Assembly: GCA_954871525.1 (NCBI GenBank)
Contig: OX940868.1
Location: 16,158,556-16,222,555, forward strand
DNA: 64,000 bases
Source of the DNA: Parietaria judaica
Lineage: Eukaryota > Streptophyta > Magnoliopsida > Rosales > Urticaceae
Direction of reading: 5' to 3'
The notes beneath the pieces are model-generated. The model was not told the DNA's origin. It worked only from the letters and a program-made list of their open reading frames with translations, and did not search any database. Every line of letters starts with the position of its first letter. The first letter of the stretch is position 1. Positions 11,833 to 24,023 of the stretch are shown in pieces. Made by a program: the position numbers and the translations under genes.

Positions 11833-12235
11833 ACGTAAAGTTACATAAAGTAACTACAATTACAATTACATTTACAATTACAATGACAACCATGAAGGAT
11901 TCTGCCATGGTCATTAAGCATGGTTGAAAATTTGCAACAATGGTTTTTAACCATGGTTGAATCCCTAATTTGTAGTAGTGAACGTAAAGTAACCACAATT
12001 ACGTAATCGTAACTACAATTACGTAAGTGTAACAAAAATTAGATTTGCATTCGTAACTACATATACGTAAGTGTAACAAAAATTACATTTATAATCGTAA
12101 TTGTAACTACAGTTACGTAATCGTAACTACACTGATGTAATCGTAACTACAATTACGTAAGTGTAACAAAAATTACATTGTGTAACTGTAACTACATATA
12201 CGTAACTGTAATTACGTAAACGTAACTACAAAGTC
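11833..12235. repeat. Degenerate GTAACTACAATTACGTAA array
   Basis: Many variants of GTAACTACAATTAC and ACGTAAGTGTAAC are strung together with irregular period, interrupted by a CACTA terminus (11886-11980). The array lies directly 3' of a gene-like 5' fragment on the minus strand (12236-12440). Arrays at 37080-37280 and 55410-55900 have the same flavour and the same position. Confidence 0.75.
11886..11980 (+). mobile_element. Solo CACTA terminus fragment
   Basis: The sequence ends TTTGTAGTAGTG (11969-11980) and is preceded by GGATTCTGCCATGG and ACCATGGTT repeats, homologous to the CACTA terminus at 2700-2802. The trinucleotide AAC lies on both sides of the fragment. The left side has no CACTA terminus, so this is a truncated end. 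Confidence 0.7.
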
Positions 12236-12440
12236 ACCTACGATGGCCGACGCCGCGAAGGAACCAACAAAACCAAAATCGCCACTTAACAGATTAACTT
12301 GCATCGTCTGAGGCGCAAATGGATTAGTTTGCATCGATCTGAAGCCATCTCCGACAGTGAACACAGTCGAAGAAGGAGTGTCGAAGGCCGGCGTCATTGA
12401 CGGCGTAGTTGAATGGCGAGAGAAGTCGAGTGAAAGAAAG
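12236..12440 (-). pseudogene. 5' end of an unidentified host gene (UTR plus first coding codons)
   Basis: On the minus strand a GA/CT-rich leader (about 12400-12490) precedes ATG at 12397 and a GC-richer frame beginning MTPAFDTPSSTVFTVGDGF. The frame remains open until it runs into the AT-rich array at 12235. Composition and layout look like a plant 5' UTR plus first exon cut off at its 3' side. I do not recognise the protein. With no continuation, it is most likely a captured or truncated fragment. Confidence 0.4.
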
Positions 12441-12490
12441 AAGATAGAAGTAGAGAGGGAGGGAGGGAAAGGGTGAGAAAGAGAGTTTTA

Positions 12491-13594
12491 GAGTGAGAGA
12501 AATTTAATTTAAATTATATTAAAGGAAAAATATATCATAAATTTTGAATTTCCATTAATTAAAAGGTTTGGTTAAAATCCTTCATTTAAATGTGTTTCAC
12601 TCCTTTCACTCATTTTTTTAATATTAAATTAGTAAATAAGAATCAGGTTAGTTTGGGAAAAATACTATAAAGGGACAAAAACTTGTTTAATATAACATTA
12701 TTATGAACCTTCTCGACTTTGACGTAAGTCTTTTCTTGTGTTATTCATGAATTAGTAAGGTATAGAATTAACAATAGCTATATATTTTTGTGTATTAATT
12801 AGTTAGCTTATATATATTGACTATTTTAGTAACGTAGATGAATTGTTTATAATCAGATTGGAATTATATTATAAAAGCATAATACATATATGATTTTAAG
12901 ATCAAAAATACATAAATGATTTTGTTTATTAAAGAACTATCATATTGCTTTTGAAATTTTCTTTTAATTACATACATTATTTAAACATTAAGCTCCAACA
13001 AACAAAATTAAAACGCTTAGGCGATGAACTAAAATCAACAAACACAAAACACGTGTTTCAACTCGAAGTTTACAAAATTGACCATTTATAGTTAAAGAGA
13101 AAACTTATAATACTATAAATTGATCCTGATAAGATAATTTAAAGAGAAATTAAATAATTCTTCATGTTTATTTTGGACTATTATAATTCTATGTACAATC
13201 AAAGAAAATTTGTCCTTGAATATCGGTACATGCCTCATATGTAAATTAAAACCATTTTATCTTTTTTAATGTTACTCGTGCTTTTAATAATACAAATTTC
13301 TTTTATCAATTACCTGCATGTATAATAGAAGCAATATCATAAATTGTTTTTCAATAAAAAAATATATAATTTTAAAAATTGGAAAAACAAAATTCTAAAA
13401 AGAAACTAAAAGCCTACTACATTTATAAAACTATCGGAAATTGAAGAAAATAAAATAATGTATGAAAAATAAAATGTAGATAACATGTGAATAACATAAA
13501 AGTGGAAAATACGTCTAAGATAAAAATATATATATGTATGTGTAAAACATTAATTACATATATATATATTTAATTTGCATGCACTAATGTCTAA
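12491..13594. other. AT-rich intergenic, no gene seen
   Basis: No TIRs, gene-like composition or RNA signatures were seen. This is the left flank of the Helitron starting at 13595. Confidence 0.45.
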
Positions 13595-13839
13595 TCTATA
13601 TATATATAAAAGGAAAATCTCTCCTATTTGACATGGCAATCCAAAAAAAGCTAGGATTCCAGAATGCTAATTTTATATAATTTTACATTTTTTTTAACAA
13701 AAAATAACATGTATTAAATTCTTTATTTAAGTCATTAGTTAATTTTGTGTAATAACGTAATTTCATATGTATCTGCATTAAAAAAGAAACCCACCAAATT
13801 TTTATTTCACCATTATTGTCACCTTATTTATTATCACAT

Positions 13840-14150
13840 GTCATGCCATTTTAGCTTCTCTGTCCTCTTAACCCTTTTAGCTTCTGTGTCCTCTCACGGT
13901 TTCTCTTTCACACAAGTTTCTCTCGCGTTGTCCATTCAATTTTTTTTCGGTCGTCACCTTCTATCTCCGACGCTATGATTCCGTCGATGCGATCAGCCGA
14001 GCCAACACAAAGGCCTCCGCGCAGAGAGCCCTCTCTCACGCGAACATTTCTTTCCAACCCGGCCTCTATTCTCTCTAGCCAATGCGAAGACCCATCGCAC
14101 TTCGGTGGTCGCGACTTCCGGTTGATGGGTACTCCTACGATACTTCACTC
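13840..14150 (+). pseudogene. Possible captured 5' UTR and first exon, gene unidentified
   Basis: A CT-rich leader (13850-13970) precedes ATG at 13975 and a GC-rich frame starting MIPSMRSAEPTQRPPRREPS, ending near a possible donor at about 14127. This contrasts with the AT-rich Helitron body. I do not recognise the protein. Confidence 0.35.
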
Positions 14151-15670
14151 TCTATATTTTTTCATTTAGATTAATCTGTTTTTGGTTTTATATATTTTGG
14201 TTGGAGTTCAGACCCGTGAGAGTCTTACCCAATGGACCGAGCGTTTTCTTATTTCCCGGACTTTCATTCAATCCTTAACGGTGCGTCTGCATTGCTCTAT
14301 ATTAATCCAATGGTCCAGATTTAATCTCATCTAAATCCAATGGATATAATTAATTAGGGATTTAATTAAATAAGAAAGATTTAGAAAAATCAAAAATCCA
14401 ATCTTATCTTCTTATCTTTATAAAATTCAAATTATCATATATATTTATAATAAAATTCGAATTATCATTATCTATATCCAACGGTTGAGATAAATCTTTA
14501 AACCGATCTAATGGATCAAATTAGTTTAGACCGATCTAACTGATATAATTAATTAACCAAATTCGAAAAAATGAAACTTGGTCACCAAGTTGTTAATTTC
14601 GAATTTATCAATATCCTAATCCAACGGTTGATATTAAATCATAACCGATCCAATGGATAATATTGATTTTAGGGATTTGCTAAAATACCAAAACATTTTG
14701 TACTTATGCCGCAAATATGGAAATATCAAATCATACCATTCGAATTTAGCTAGGGTTTCATATATCAAACCCTAATTCGAATTTACACATATGAATATAT
14801 ATAAACATATATTTTTATTTATTAATATAAATCTATTAATTATTAATTAATTATTAATAAGATATTAATAATTAAATCCAAATAATTAAATTATATTAAT
14901 ATTTCCTGATCTCAATATCACACATTAAAATGTCATGGTGCCACACCATCATTTAAATTCGTGACATGTGATTTAATTTCAAAGTTTATCGAACCGATCA
15001 TAAACTTAGAAAATCCATAAATCACTAACCTTAAGTCGAAATGACTTGGTTCAAAAAGCAAAGTTGCTTAGAATTTAATTTAAAATAACATGGTGCTGAT
15101 AGAAAATCTAAATTATAAATTTATTTTATCAGTTAATTTCGTGTACCAACATATGGTACTTTTGCCACGCTAACGATAAAACTATCTGATGTCTGCCACA
15201 GACTTTTCAGTTTTATAAGTCAAGTCAAATGATTAAACATTATCCATAATGTATTTTAATCACGTACGTATCATCCGTTACGGAGCTATCCTGGGGATTA
15301 TGGACCCGTATCACTTAAGCTACAACGAACTGCTAGTTGTTCGTCAAACCTCGAAGTGATTCCACTATAGACCCGAGGCTGCACTCTTTAGTGATACGGT
15401 ATATATTATTCCCTTTATAACAGCAAGGTTTCCGTTGATACAATCAAATTCGGGTTATTGATCTTTCACTTGATGATCCACACACGAGCAGGCGGTTTCT
15501 ACCGTTATGCCCCTCATTGCATTTTCATCCTTGACTCAGTCAGTAATATTATGAGCAACCCACTTATGGTTTTGATTCATAAGTTGCGCAAGGGTACCTC
15601 TCACTTCTCACCACCGACAATCAAGAAAATCATCATCACTCTGAAGAAAGTTGTGTAATGCCCATGTCTA

Positions 15671-18076
15671 CAGGCCCGGCCCACCTATTGGGCAATTTGG
15701 GCAGCTGCCCAAGGCCCACTCATGAGAAAGGCCCACACCAAGCTTATGTTTCAGATTAAAAAAAAAAAACAAAAATTCAATATGCAATTAATGGTTTGGC
15801 TGCAAGGGGGTATCAACATTTGCATAAGGCCCATCATGCTGAGTACAAGGCCCATTTGATAGATAACGTGTATAACTTTAACAATCAAAAGTTAAGTATT
15901 AAAAAAATGTTTTAGCTTAGTCTTGTCTACTAGTGTACTATCGTCAGAGAGAGTTTCAGCAGACCAACGATTACTATTCTTCATCATCTTCTTCCTCTCC
16001 ATGGATGATAAATTGATAAGAAAGTGTGATTTTTGGGCGAATTTCTCTTGAAATCTCTTCTATTATAGAAGGTAATAAAAGTGCTCTATTTTTCAATATA
16101 TTATTTTTAAATATGAAAATGAAAAACATTCTTATTTGTGAATTTTTGTGTTATAAATAGGTTCTTTATCAAACTCAAGACAAGAGTGTGATTCACCAAC
16201 AAACAAGGAGAAGATTTGAGTTGGAGATCATACATTTTGCTTGAAGATTCAAGAAGACAAGAGCAACAACAAGGTTATATCCTTCTTTTATACACTTTAC
16301 GGTGCAAATATGTCTAGTAAAAAGTATTTATCGGGTTATGAGAAGCTTAAAAAAAAAAAGGAGAATAGAAAGTTTAGTTAACTCTCAAAGAGGAGCTTTA
16401 GAAAAATTTATTATCACTAATAAAAATGATGAAAGCAATTCAAGTAAAACAAACGAACAATCAAATTTTGAGAGCAATGTGAGTCACATTGAAGATGAAA
16501 ATATTGATGGTAATTTAGATCGTATTTATGATCCGGGAAGATGGAAAAATATTGATAATAAATTAAAAGATTTATTAGTAGAAAATGGTCCCGTTAGAGT
16601 GAGCGACATTGGTTTCGATTTTCCAAAAGATGAATATCATAGACACTTCTCTACTTTTCATTATACAAGAATTTTATCAAATGGAGAAAAATGTGATAGA
16701 AGGTGGTTAGTGTATTCCAAATTTTCCGGTAAGGTCTATTGTTTTTGTTGTAAACTTTTTGGTGCAAAATCTAGTATGATGAACCAATTGAGCACTAGTG
16801 GAACGTAAGATTGGAAACATTTAAGTGCCATGTTAATGAGTCATGAGACAAGTAATGAACATTTAGTTAACATGAGTGCTTGGTTTGATTTAGAATTGAG
16901 GGTATCAAAAAATAAAACAATTGATAAAGATGCTCAAGAAAGGCTTAATAGAGAATTTTGAATTTTTATTGGGCATGACTATTTGGTTTGATATTCTCTT
17001 TGCCATCAATTCAGTGAGTAAAAATTTGCAAAGTAAGAATATGGACATTGATAATGCTATAAGTCAATTAAACGGTTTGATTTCTTATTTTAAAAATTAT
17101 AGGGAAAACGGTTTTGTTTCCGCTATGGTTAATGCTAAAGAAATTGCAAATGAGATGCAAATTGAGCCTAAATTTTGTGAGAAACGTGTGATTCGTAGAA
17201 AAAGGCAATTTGATGAAAATGTCGATGATGGTGTTGTGAAGTCTTCTGAAGAGTTATTTAGAACCGATTATTTTCTTTTTATGGTTGATAAACTCATTTC
17301 TTCACTTGAAATTAGATTTGAACAGTTTCAAGAATATGACAATAAAATTTTGGGTTTTTGTTTTTGAAGAAACTCAAAATATTGCATGAAAATGATTTGA
17401 AAGAGTGTTCTTTAAATCTTGAAGTTGTTTTAAAATACAATGGAATTTCAGATATTGATGGTTTAGATTTGTTTTGTGAATTAAAAGTTCTAAGAGAAGT
17501 TTTTCCAAATGAAAATGGTAGTTCAATTGAAATACTTGATTACATAAAAAATATTGATTCATTTCCAAATGCATTTATTGCTTATAGAATATTATTAACC
17601 ATTCCGGTGACGGATGCTTCGGCCGAAAGAAGTTTTTCAAAATTGAAATTGATTAAATCTTATTTGAGGACAACAATGTTGCAAGAACGATTAAGTGGAT
17701 TAGCTATGTTGTCAATTGAAAATAATTTGTTGAACAAACTTGACTATAACGATTTGATTAACAAATTTGCATCATTAAAAGCAAGAAAGCTACATCTTTA
17801 GAGAATTGATCGCTTTTAATTCTTTTCTATTGATCATTTTCTTTGATGTTTTCACAGGTCTCACCGGTGGATAAGAAGAGAAACAAGCTTCGTAAAAAAT
17901 TGGAGAAGAAGAACGTGCTTAGAACAAAATCAAGAAGAGAAACACATTCAATGAAAAAACATGTATGTTTTCATATGTAGAATTAAGTTTATTAAATATA
18001 TAAATGTTTAAAAAATTAAAAAAGGCCTCATTTTGATTGTTCACCCAAGGCCCTCACATTGGTCGGGCCGGGCCTG
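15671..18076 (+). mobile_element. hAT transposon, 2406 bp, 8-bp TSD CATGTCTA, nested in Helitron
   Basis: Perfect terminal inverted repeats CAGGCCCGGCCC at both ends are flanked by the exact 8-bp duplication CATGTCTA (15663-15670 and 18077-18084). It encodes a degenerate zinc-finger MYM/TTF-type hAT transposase (16310-17801). Removing the element and one TSD gives continuous Helitron sequence, so the hAT inserted after the Helitron was in place or while it was mobile. The transposase has lost its middle, so this copy cannot move itself. Confidence 0.92.
16310..17801 (+). pseudogene. hAT transposase pseudogene (zf-MYM/TTF type)
   Basis: ATG at 16310 starts MSSKKYLSGYEKLKKKK. A frameshift in an A-run near 16351-16361 moves the frame to RIESLVNSQRGALEKF. 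Next comes the TTF zinc-finger region (DPGRWKNIDNKLKDLL, RHFSTFHYTRILSNGEK, VYCFCCKLFGAKS). An in-frame TAA at 16807 follows STSGT, where a Lys codon is expected. The middle (DUF4371/catalytic core) is deleted near 16960, joining NREF directly to sequence that continues SVSKNLQSKNMDIDNAIS. A second frameshift lies near 17357. The C-terminal hAT dimerisation domain ([20 protein letters not shown]) is preserved. The order matches plant zinc-finger MYM-type protein 1-like transposases, normally about 750-800 aa. Confidence 0.88.
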
Positions 18077-19704
18077 CATGTCTATGACTAAGCTACCTTT
18101 ACTGCTGACTATCATGTTCCCAAAATAATAGTGTTGGGAACAGCGGTAATATTTCGTGTTCTTTAACGGTTAAATCAAAGAACAATCATGCCAGCAGCTT
18201 GGACTCAAGATCACTCAGGACTTAGATTGAATATCCATTTGATCATTTACTAGTGACTCAACTCCAAGTTATCAGTGACGATCTTATATGATAACTTCCG
18301 GAGTTTAAGTCAGGTCCAGTCCAGTATGAAGACACTTCATACTTAATGCACTTCTAGTGAGTGTGACACACACAAAATCCAGAATAGGATTATCACTTAG
18401 TCACATCAATGACCTTATACGATTAATGGGCTCATACCCAGTTGATCAGGTCATGGACATTTTAAGTTCATTTATTATGATTATTAATTCTTCCTCACAT
18501 TGACTCTGTTGTGATAATAATACGTAATTGCATCCTTCATGAACTAAGGAATCAAACATTCTATTTTACTCTACCAGAAACTATAATAAGATTATCATAA
18601 TAAGCATCATCTTTATTCAACGACTTGCCATAATCTTTTACAAATGGATAAAATATCTTGTTTAAGGACACATATGTCCAACGGTACTGTGTTCTTTCAT
18701 TGTAGTTTGTTTCCGGCAAGATGTTAACGAATTTGTTAGGAATTGTTTCGGTTTTTATTAAAAAAAAAAAGATTTCCTCAATTTGTATGAGTAGTGTCAC
18801 TTCTCAGGTGAAATTGTTAAAACTCGAATTTGGGCACATATACTGCTTTATGTTTTCAATCAATGTTTGACATTTTTGTTTGTACATTAAAAGATTTTTA
18901 GCCATGCAATTTCTTCTTCTGTTCTGCTGTTTACCAGCCAAAAAACTTTCTCATTTTTTATGGATTTATGTTCAAAGACTTTTGAACTTTCACCTTCTTA
19001 AATGACATTAAATGACACCGGCATTAAATAATAAAAATGACTTAACATATAAAATATTGAAGGAGAAAACAAATTGCCATGTACGTGTCTAACCGTGTTA
19101 TTAATAAGAACACTCTTAAGAAAATTATTGGCTTTGCTAACATTGGCCATTCTTTTTCCCCTTCAGTTTTGTATATGTTAAACATTCTTATTATTTAATG
19201 CTTCGTCTTTTAATCACAAAAATGATCCTTTCAATATATTATTTTTCAAGCGTTTCCTTATATAAAATATATACATGCAATTATTGATTTTGATACTCAA
19301 AACTGTAACCCTATATATTTTCCATAAATGGTGTGGTGATTGAATTTATATAACATGTTCTTAAATATTTTTTTTTCTTATATAAGTGGCGTCTTTTGAA
19401 CGCAGTGACACCTCTAAGTTTCATTTTGTGAGTTTATTGTTAGAATTTTTGTTTGTGATTTCTTTGAAAATTTGTATATGTTCAAGCTATTACTTCCGTA
19501 TTCAAATAAGTGTAAAGCAAGGATTTCTTTTTTGAAATTGATTTACATTTAATAAAAATCATAATGAGATACAATTGAGTGTGTAATATAAGATCAATGA
19601 TAAGACATTTCTTTTACTTGCATCAAAGTAATCAATTTGTTCTTCCTCTCCAATTTTACAAATAATACAACGCCACCGCGCGAAGCGCGGTGCCTGTCCA
19701 CTAG

Positions 19705-21476
19705 TTGTATAATAAATACACAATCAAAGAAGATACTAATTAAATGATATTGCTATTAAAAAAATGTAAAGTAAAAAAAATGTTTCAAGAATCTTTTAAG
19801 CAAGAACTAAAATCTACAAGCGATAACGATTGCAATTCTTATTTGAGTTGTAGATATGCTTAATGTCTTAACCTGTAAAGAAAAAAAAATGTAGGTAGAA
19901 ATATAGAATATTTTACTTAATCATATTCCATATGATAAAGCTAAGAGAGAATTGTATAAATTGATTTTGATCATTATATATGGCAAAATTAACACTTTTT
20001 TTCTCGATCTGTAAGCATACTCTGTAGAAAACAATGCTGTAGAAAACACATCAACGAAACCATATAAACGCAAAAAAAAAAAAAAGATAGGTAGAATAAA
20101 ATATATTTACCGGGCATATTCCATGTGATAAAGAGAGAAAGAACTTGAATGATTTGATCATAATATATAGCAAAACTCATACTTTTCTCCTGAATCAGAA
20201 GCGCACTCCCTAGAAAACGATGATGCAGAAAACATATGAACGAAACCATTTAGACGCAAAACGCAAAAATATCGAAAAAGGGAGCCTCTAACCCTTATGA
20301 ATTCCTATCAGCCTCGTGAGACTCTTCGGTGTAGCCTCTCCCAATGGTACACAATTTCTGTTTTGTTTTCTTTATTTTTGTGCATGGCCTTGTCTATTTA
20401 TATAGATTTGGTTTTCACATTTAAAGTCCATTCAATATCCGTGCAGAGTATTTATCATGGTATTCAACTATATCGTGTAAATAAATATTTCAATGCATTT
20501 AATTTAAGTGTAGACTAAATGTGTATATTGTTATAACGTGTAGACATTTGTAAGTATTAGAAGATGAATCATTTTTCATGAGAACCTTTCTTATCGTGTC
20601 ATTATTATTGTGGACAAAGTCGAATTTATTAAGGACCAATGGCCTAACCCATCTGACTCGTTAGCTACCCCACCAACATTCGAAAGGAAAATTTTGAATT
20701 CTTAAGATGCATATTTTCTGCTGATTAAAGAGATAACTATTCCATCCACGATTTATGTACAAAAATCTAAAACTACTTTCGTGTTTTTTTGTAACAATAG
20801 TTATACCAAACAACAAAAAAGTAATTTAATTTATTTTAAAATAAAAAACAAGTCTTTCCATTCCACAGCGAATATTTATTTTAAAAACAAAAACAAGTCC
20901 TTTTAAACTGAATCATTAACAATAAACAAAATTATCAAACTATTTTGATTGCTACTAATTTAACGATACGTATCTTCAAGTTATTAAATTGTTCAACGTC
21001 ATGAATGTTGCATTGCATGTGTCTGCCTAAATTACCACGTCATCAAAAGAGAAATTAACAGCACATTCCCAAAATTATTTTGATTAGTATTCTTATTAAC
21101 TTTTTACAGTGACATATATGATTATATTCTTATACTACATACTTCATTAGCATTCTTTTATTCTTTACACATTCTCTTGTTAACGCCGCGGCCACCAATT
21201 TCTCTTCTCAATATGGATTGCCGTGGTTAAAGGTCGAATGAAGAGAGATTACTAGAGTTCCAATAAATATATATATAGATAATTATAAGATATAATAATT
21301 AATAGTTGTTTATATTTAATATTGGAAGTTGAACATCACTATTTTGGGGAAAGAATTCTCTGCAAACACATGCAAGACTCCGTATTTTGATTTGTGATGT
21401 GTGGTTGACTGGTTGTGTTATGTGGTGGGTTTATATTTGTCCTCCATATTAAGAAAACAGATAAAGCTAGACATTA
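19705..21476. other. Intergenic with a diverged tandem duplication, no gene seen
   Basis: A diverged duplication with a period of about 180 bp covers 19920-20270 (both halves contain CATATTCCATRTGATAAAG and an ACGAAACCATWTARACGCAAAA block). One copy of a dispersed repeat lies at 20600-20750. A lone CCGCGG-containing patch near 21183-21192 resembles the CACTA subterminal motif. Confidence 0.5.
20600..20750. repeat. Dispersed repeat, copy 1 (copy 2 at 23299-23450)
   Basis: About 150 bp starting ATTATTGTGGACAAA and ending near ATTCCATCCACG is repeated at 23299-23450 in the same orientation with few differences, 2.7 kb apart. A partial third copy lies around 23220-23255. No coding content or clear termini. 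Confidence 0.75.
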
Positions 21477-21484
21477 TTTATTTT

Positions 21485-21616
21485 GGGGTTAATCCCGGCA
21501 AAAGTACCAATAAGGACACAAAACTAAAGAATTGGAACTTTGACCGGGCAATAAAAAGAATTGGTATTTATTGGTCCACTTTTTGAAAGTATTGGTACTT
21601 TTTTCGGGATTAACCC
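21485..21616. mobile_element. 132-bp MITE, TSD TTTATTTT
   Basis: Terminal inverted repeats: GGGGTTAATCCCGGC, then AAAAGTACCAATA, at the left; TATTGGTACTTTTTTCGGG, then ATTAACCC, at the right. The direct repeat TTTATTTT flanks both sides (21477-21484 and 21617-21624). GGGTTAAT-type ends are common in short Mutator- or hAT-like foldback elements of plants. The AT-rich TSD makes the superfamily uncertain. Confidence 0.7.
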
Positions 21617-21780
21617 TTTATTTTTCTATATAATAAAGTTTGTAATTTTATTTTGGAACCATGAAGAAAAACCCGGACCTAAATGATCGAATTGGAAGCC
21701 ATCATAATTGGTAGATTTGGTTATTTCTAACATTATACAATAAGAAGTTCGTTGGATCTCATATTTCTATCACTGTACCC

Positions 21781-22255
21781 ATTTCTGTTTGTTGTTTCTT
21801 GTATCGTTTTGTATTCATATTTTGCTTCATTCAGTTTTCTATTTTTTTTTTTGTTTGCATTTGTCAAAATATATCTCTGCTTAACAATATGAACTAGGAA
21901 GTATTTATTGTATTATGAACAAGACTCTAAGAATCTGCAAAGCCCATAGCAATGGATCAAATAAGGCCCAATAGCGAAACCCTGAAAGAGAAGGCCTATA
22001 TATATTAGCCCATTTCTGTTGGTTGTTTCTTGTATCGTTTTGCTTCATGTTTTGCTTCATTCAATTTTATATTTTTATTTTTATATATATATATATTATT
22101 TTTTTTTATTTTTCATTTTTCAAAATATATCTTTGCTTAACAATACGAACTAGGAAGTATTTACAGACTTTTTGTATTATGAATATAACTATAAGAATCT
22201 GCAAAGCCCATAGCAATGGATCAGCGAAACCGTGAAAGAGAAGGCCTTTAATTAG
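21781..22255. repeat. Diverged tandem duplication, period about 231 bp
   Basis: Both units start ATTTCTGTT(T/G)GTTGTTTCTTG and contain ACAATA(T/C)GAACTAGGAAG, TCTGCAAAGCCCATAGC and GAGAAGGCC. Indels distinguish the copies. Confidence 0.75.
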
Positions 22256-22487
22256 CCCAATTAAGGTTTCGAATATCACAAAATTAATCGCGGCATAAGG
22301 ATGTAACTTTACGTCAACTAAGACGGCATGGGTCTAAACTCATTTATTAGTGCCATAAGTACGTATGGATATGTTGAATGTCAAGTCACTTTTTTCGTTC
22401 AATTTTAATTTTAACCAACGTATGTTAATTAAACAATTCACGTGGCAATAGAAAAATGCCCACATGAGATTTCTACGCCATCTGCCA

Positions 22488-22518
<31 letters not shown>

Positions 22519-23880
22519 TCAAGTAAAAATACCCCAAACAAATATAATCAAACAAACATACATTAAACTATGTAAAATGTGAAAATGAGATATTGAACGG
22601 TGTGTGAATGTAGATCAAATTGAGAATGAAAAATTTTAAAACACTAAAGATTTCACTACTTGAATAAAATTTAATATGAAATATATATTAATTATATTGG
22701 TCGGGTTGGAGACCCGACCCAAGGTTTTGGACTCGACTCCGACCATAATAATAGTCGGGTCTGGCCCGATCTGACTTAATCTTGAGCGGGTTAGAGTTGG
22801 AGTCGAGTCTCTAACGGATTGGGTTGGGTCATTGGACCATCGAGTTGGGTTTAAAATGTTCGCTCCTACAAGAAATGATAGGTGAACATGGTGTCGGTGG
22901 TATCATCTATATGCAAATAGAAGAAGAAGAAGAAGAAATCTCATATTTTGGACCTTTTGGAAGTTTCACAATAAGATTAAGCCCATTTTTGTGTTAAGAT
23001 TAAGGCCCATGTTTCTCCTATAAAGCTCGTCGTGTATATGTCTAAAAAAAATACCCATAAAAGTTTAATTATTTTTTACCTAAATTTATATTTTAATACA
23101 AAATATATGGAGCTAGGATAGTAGTTTTCAAATAGAAAAATAAGTTTTTTTTAGCATCTAACCTTGAAATATTTTTTTTTGCATATAAGACTAATTTTTC
23201 TTTTGATGACGTATTTTTATCCTTTGACAAAATCAAATTTATTAAGGACCAAATTTTAGAGAGTGTATTTAATTAATCAATAAATTGTGGACTAATATAT
23301 TATTATTGTGGACAAAATCGAATTTATAAAGGACCAATGGCCTAACCCATCTGACTCGTTAGCTACCCCACCAACATTCGAAAGGAAAAAATTGAATTCT
23401 TAAGATGCATATTTTCTGCTGATTAAAAAGATGATTTTATTCCCTCCACGTAACTATTTTTCCTAGGGTTTTGTGATCATCTAGTGATAATATCATACTT
23501 CGGGCTCGTGTTCTAGACTAGTTCAGAGAACTTGAGATACACAAGACTCAAAGTATTTTCTTACGCAAACGAAGGGATATTATTGATTTTTGATCTTTGA
23601 AATATTCACTTTTACTTTTTTATTTTCCCAGCTTTTGCGATTGTGACTACAGATAATGAATTTTCCATATAATACACATATAAAAATAATTTTCTTCATA
23701 AATTTGGATCCACGCGTCATCCATTAATATTTTTGTGTTGGTAATCTAACAGATTTTGTCATAAATTAGACCTAAGATATTATTGATCTAGTCTTTAAGG
23801 CTTTCCATTCATCCTTCTACTATAAATAATAGAAGCAGATACATTGATATGAATAATGGTGGAAAAGTCGTATGTATCCC
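22256..23880. other. Intergenic, no gene seen
   Basis: Contains a CT microsatellite (about 22491-22517), a GGGTCGGGTT-rich patch at 22695-22870 that looks like a worn transposon end, and copy 2 of the 150-bp repeat (23299-23450). The right end (from about 23880) is homologous to the region upstream of F-box copy 2. Confidence 0.5.
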
Positions 23881-24023
23881 AAAACTTCTATTGGGTTTAA
23901 GCCCGGCCGGCCCTCTTAATTTTAAACAAATAGTTTTCTCCGTCGCGACCCAAACTCAACTCACCCGCTCATTCCAACCAGAGAGAGGAGGATAGAGAAA
24001 AGCTTTCTAGAGAGAGAAAAAAA

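Larger units (their letters stand above)
13595..19704 (+). mobile_element. Complete Helitron, about 6.1 kb, with a nested hAT element
   Basis: 5' end: host A (13594) then TCTATATATATATA and AAAAGGAAAATCTCTCC, with the shared ATTTGACATGGCA block 20 bp further in. 3' end: hairpin ACCGCGC-GAA-GCGCGGT (19675-19691), spacer, CTAG (19701-19704), then host T (19705). This A|TC...CTAG|T layout is canonical. The interior holds a gene-like 5' fragment (13840-14150), non-coding sequence (14165-15660 and 18085-19670) and a nested hAT insertion (15671-18076). Without the hAT it is about 3.7 kb. No Rep or helicase domain is visible, so it is non-autonomous. Confidence 0.85.

Noticed and set aside
12000..12230. 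ACGTAA-type repeats as a CRISPR-like or telomeric array
   Set aside because: Periods are irregular, units are not separated by unique spacers, and the motif is not the plant telomere repeat.
15100..18990. LTR retrotransposon suggested by TGTTGGGAACAGCGG at about 18133 and similar non-coding sequence before the hAT
   Set aside because: No second LTR, primer binding site, polypurine tract or gag-pol domain was found, and the hAT simply splits one continuous non-coding stretch.
22340..22555. ORF with RERERERER run
   Set aside because: It is the translation of a CT/GA microsatellite, not a protein.
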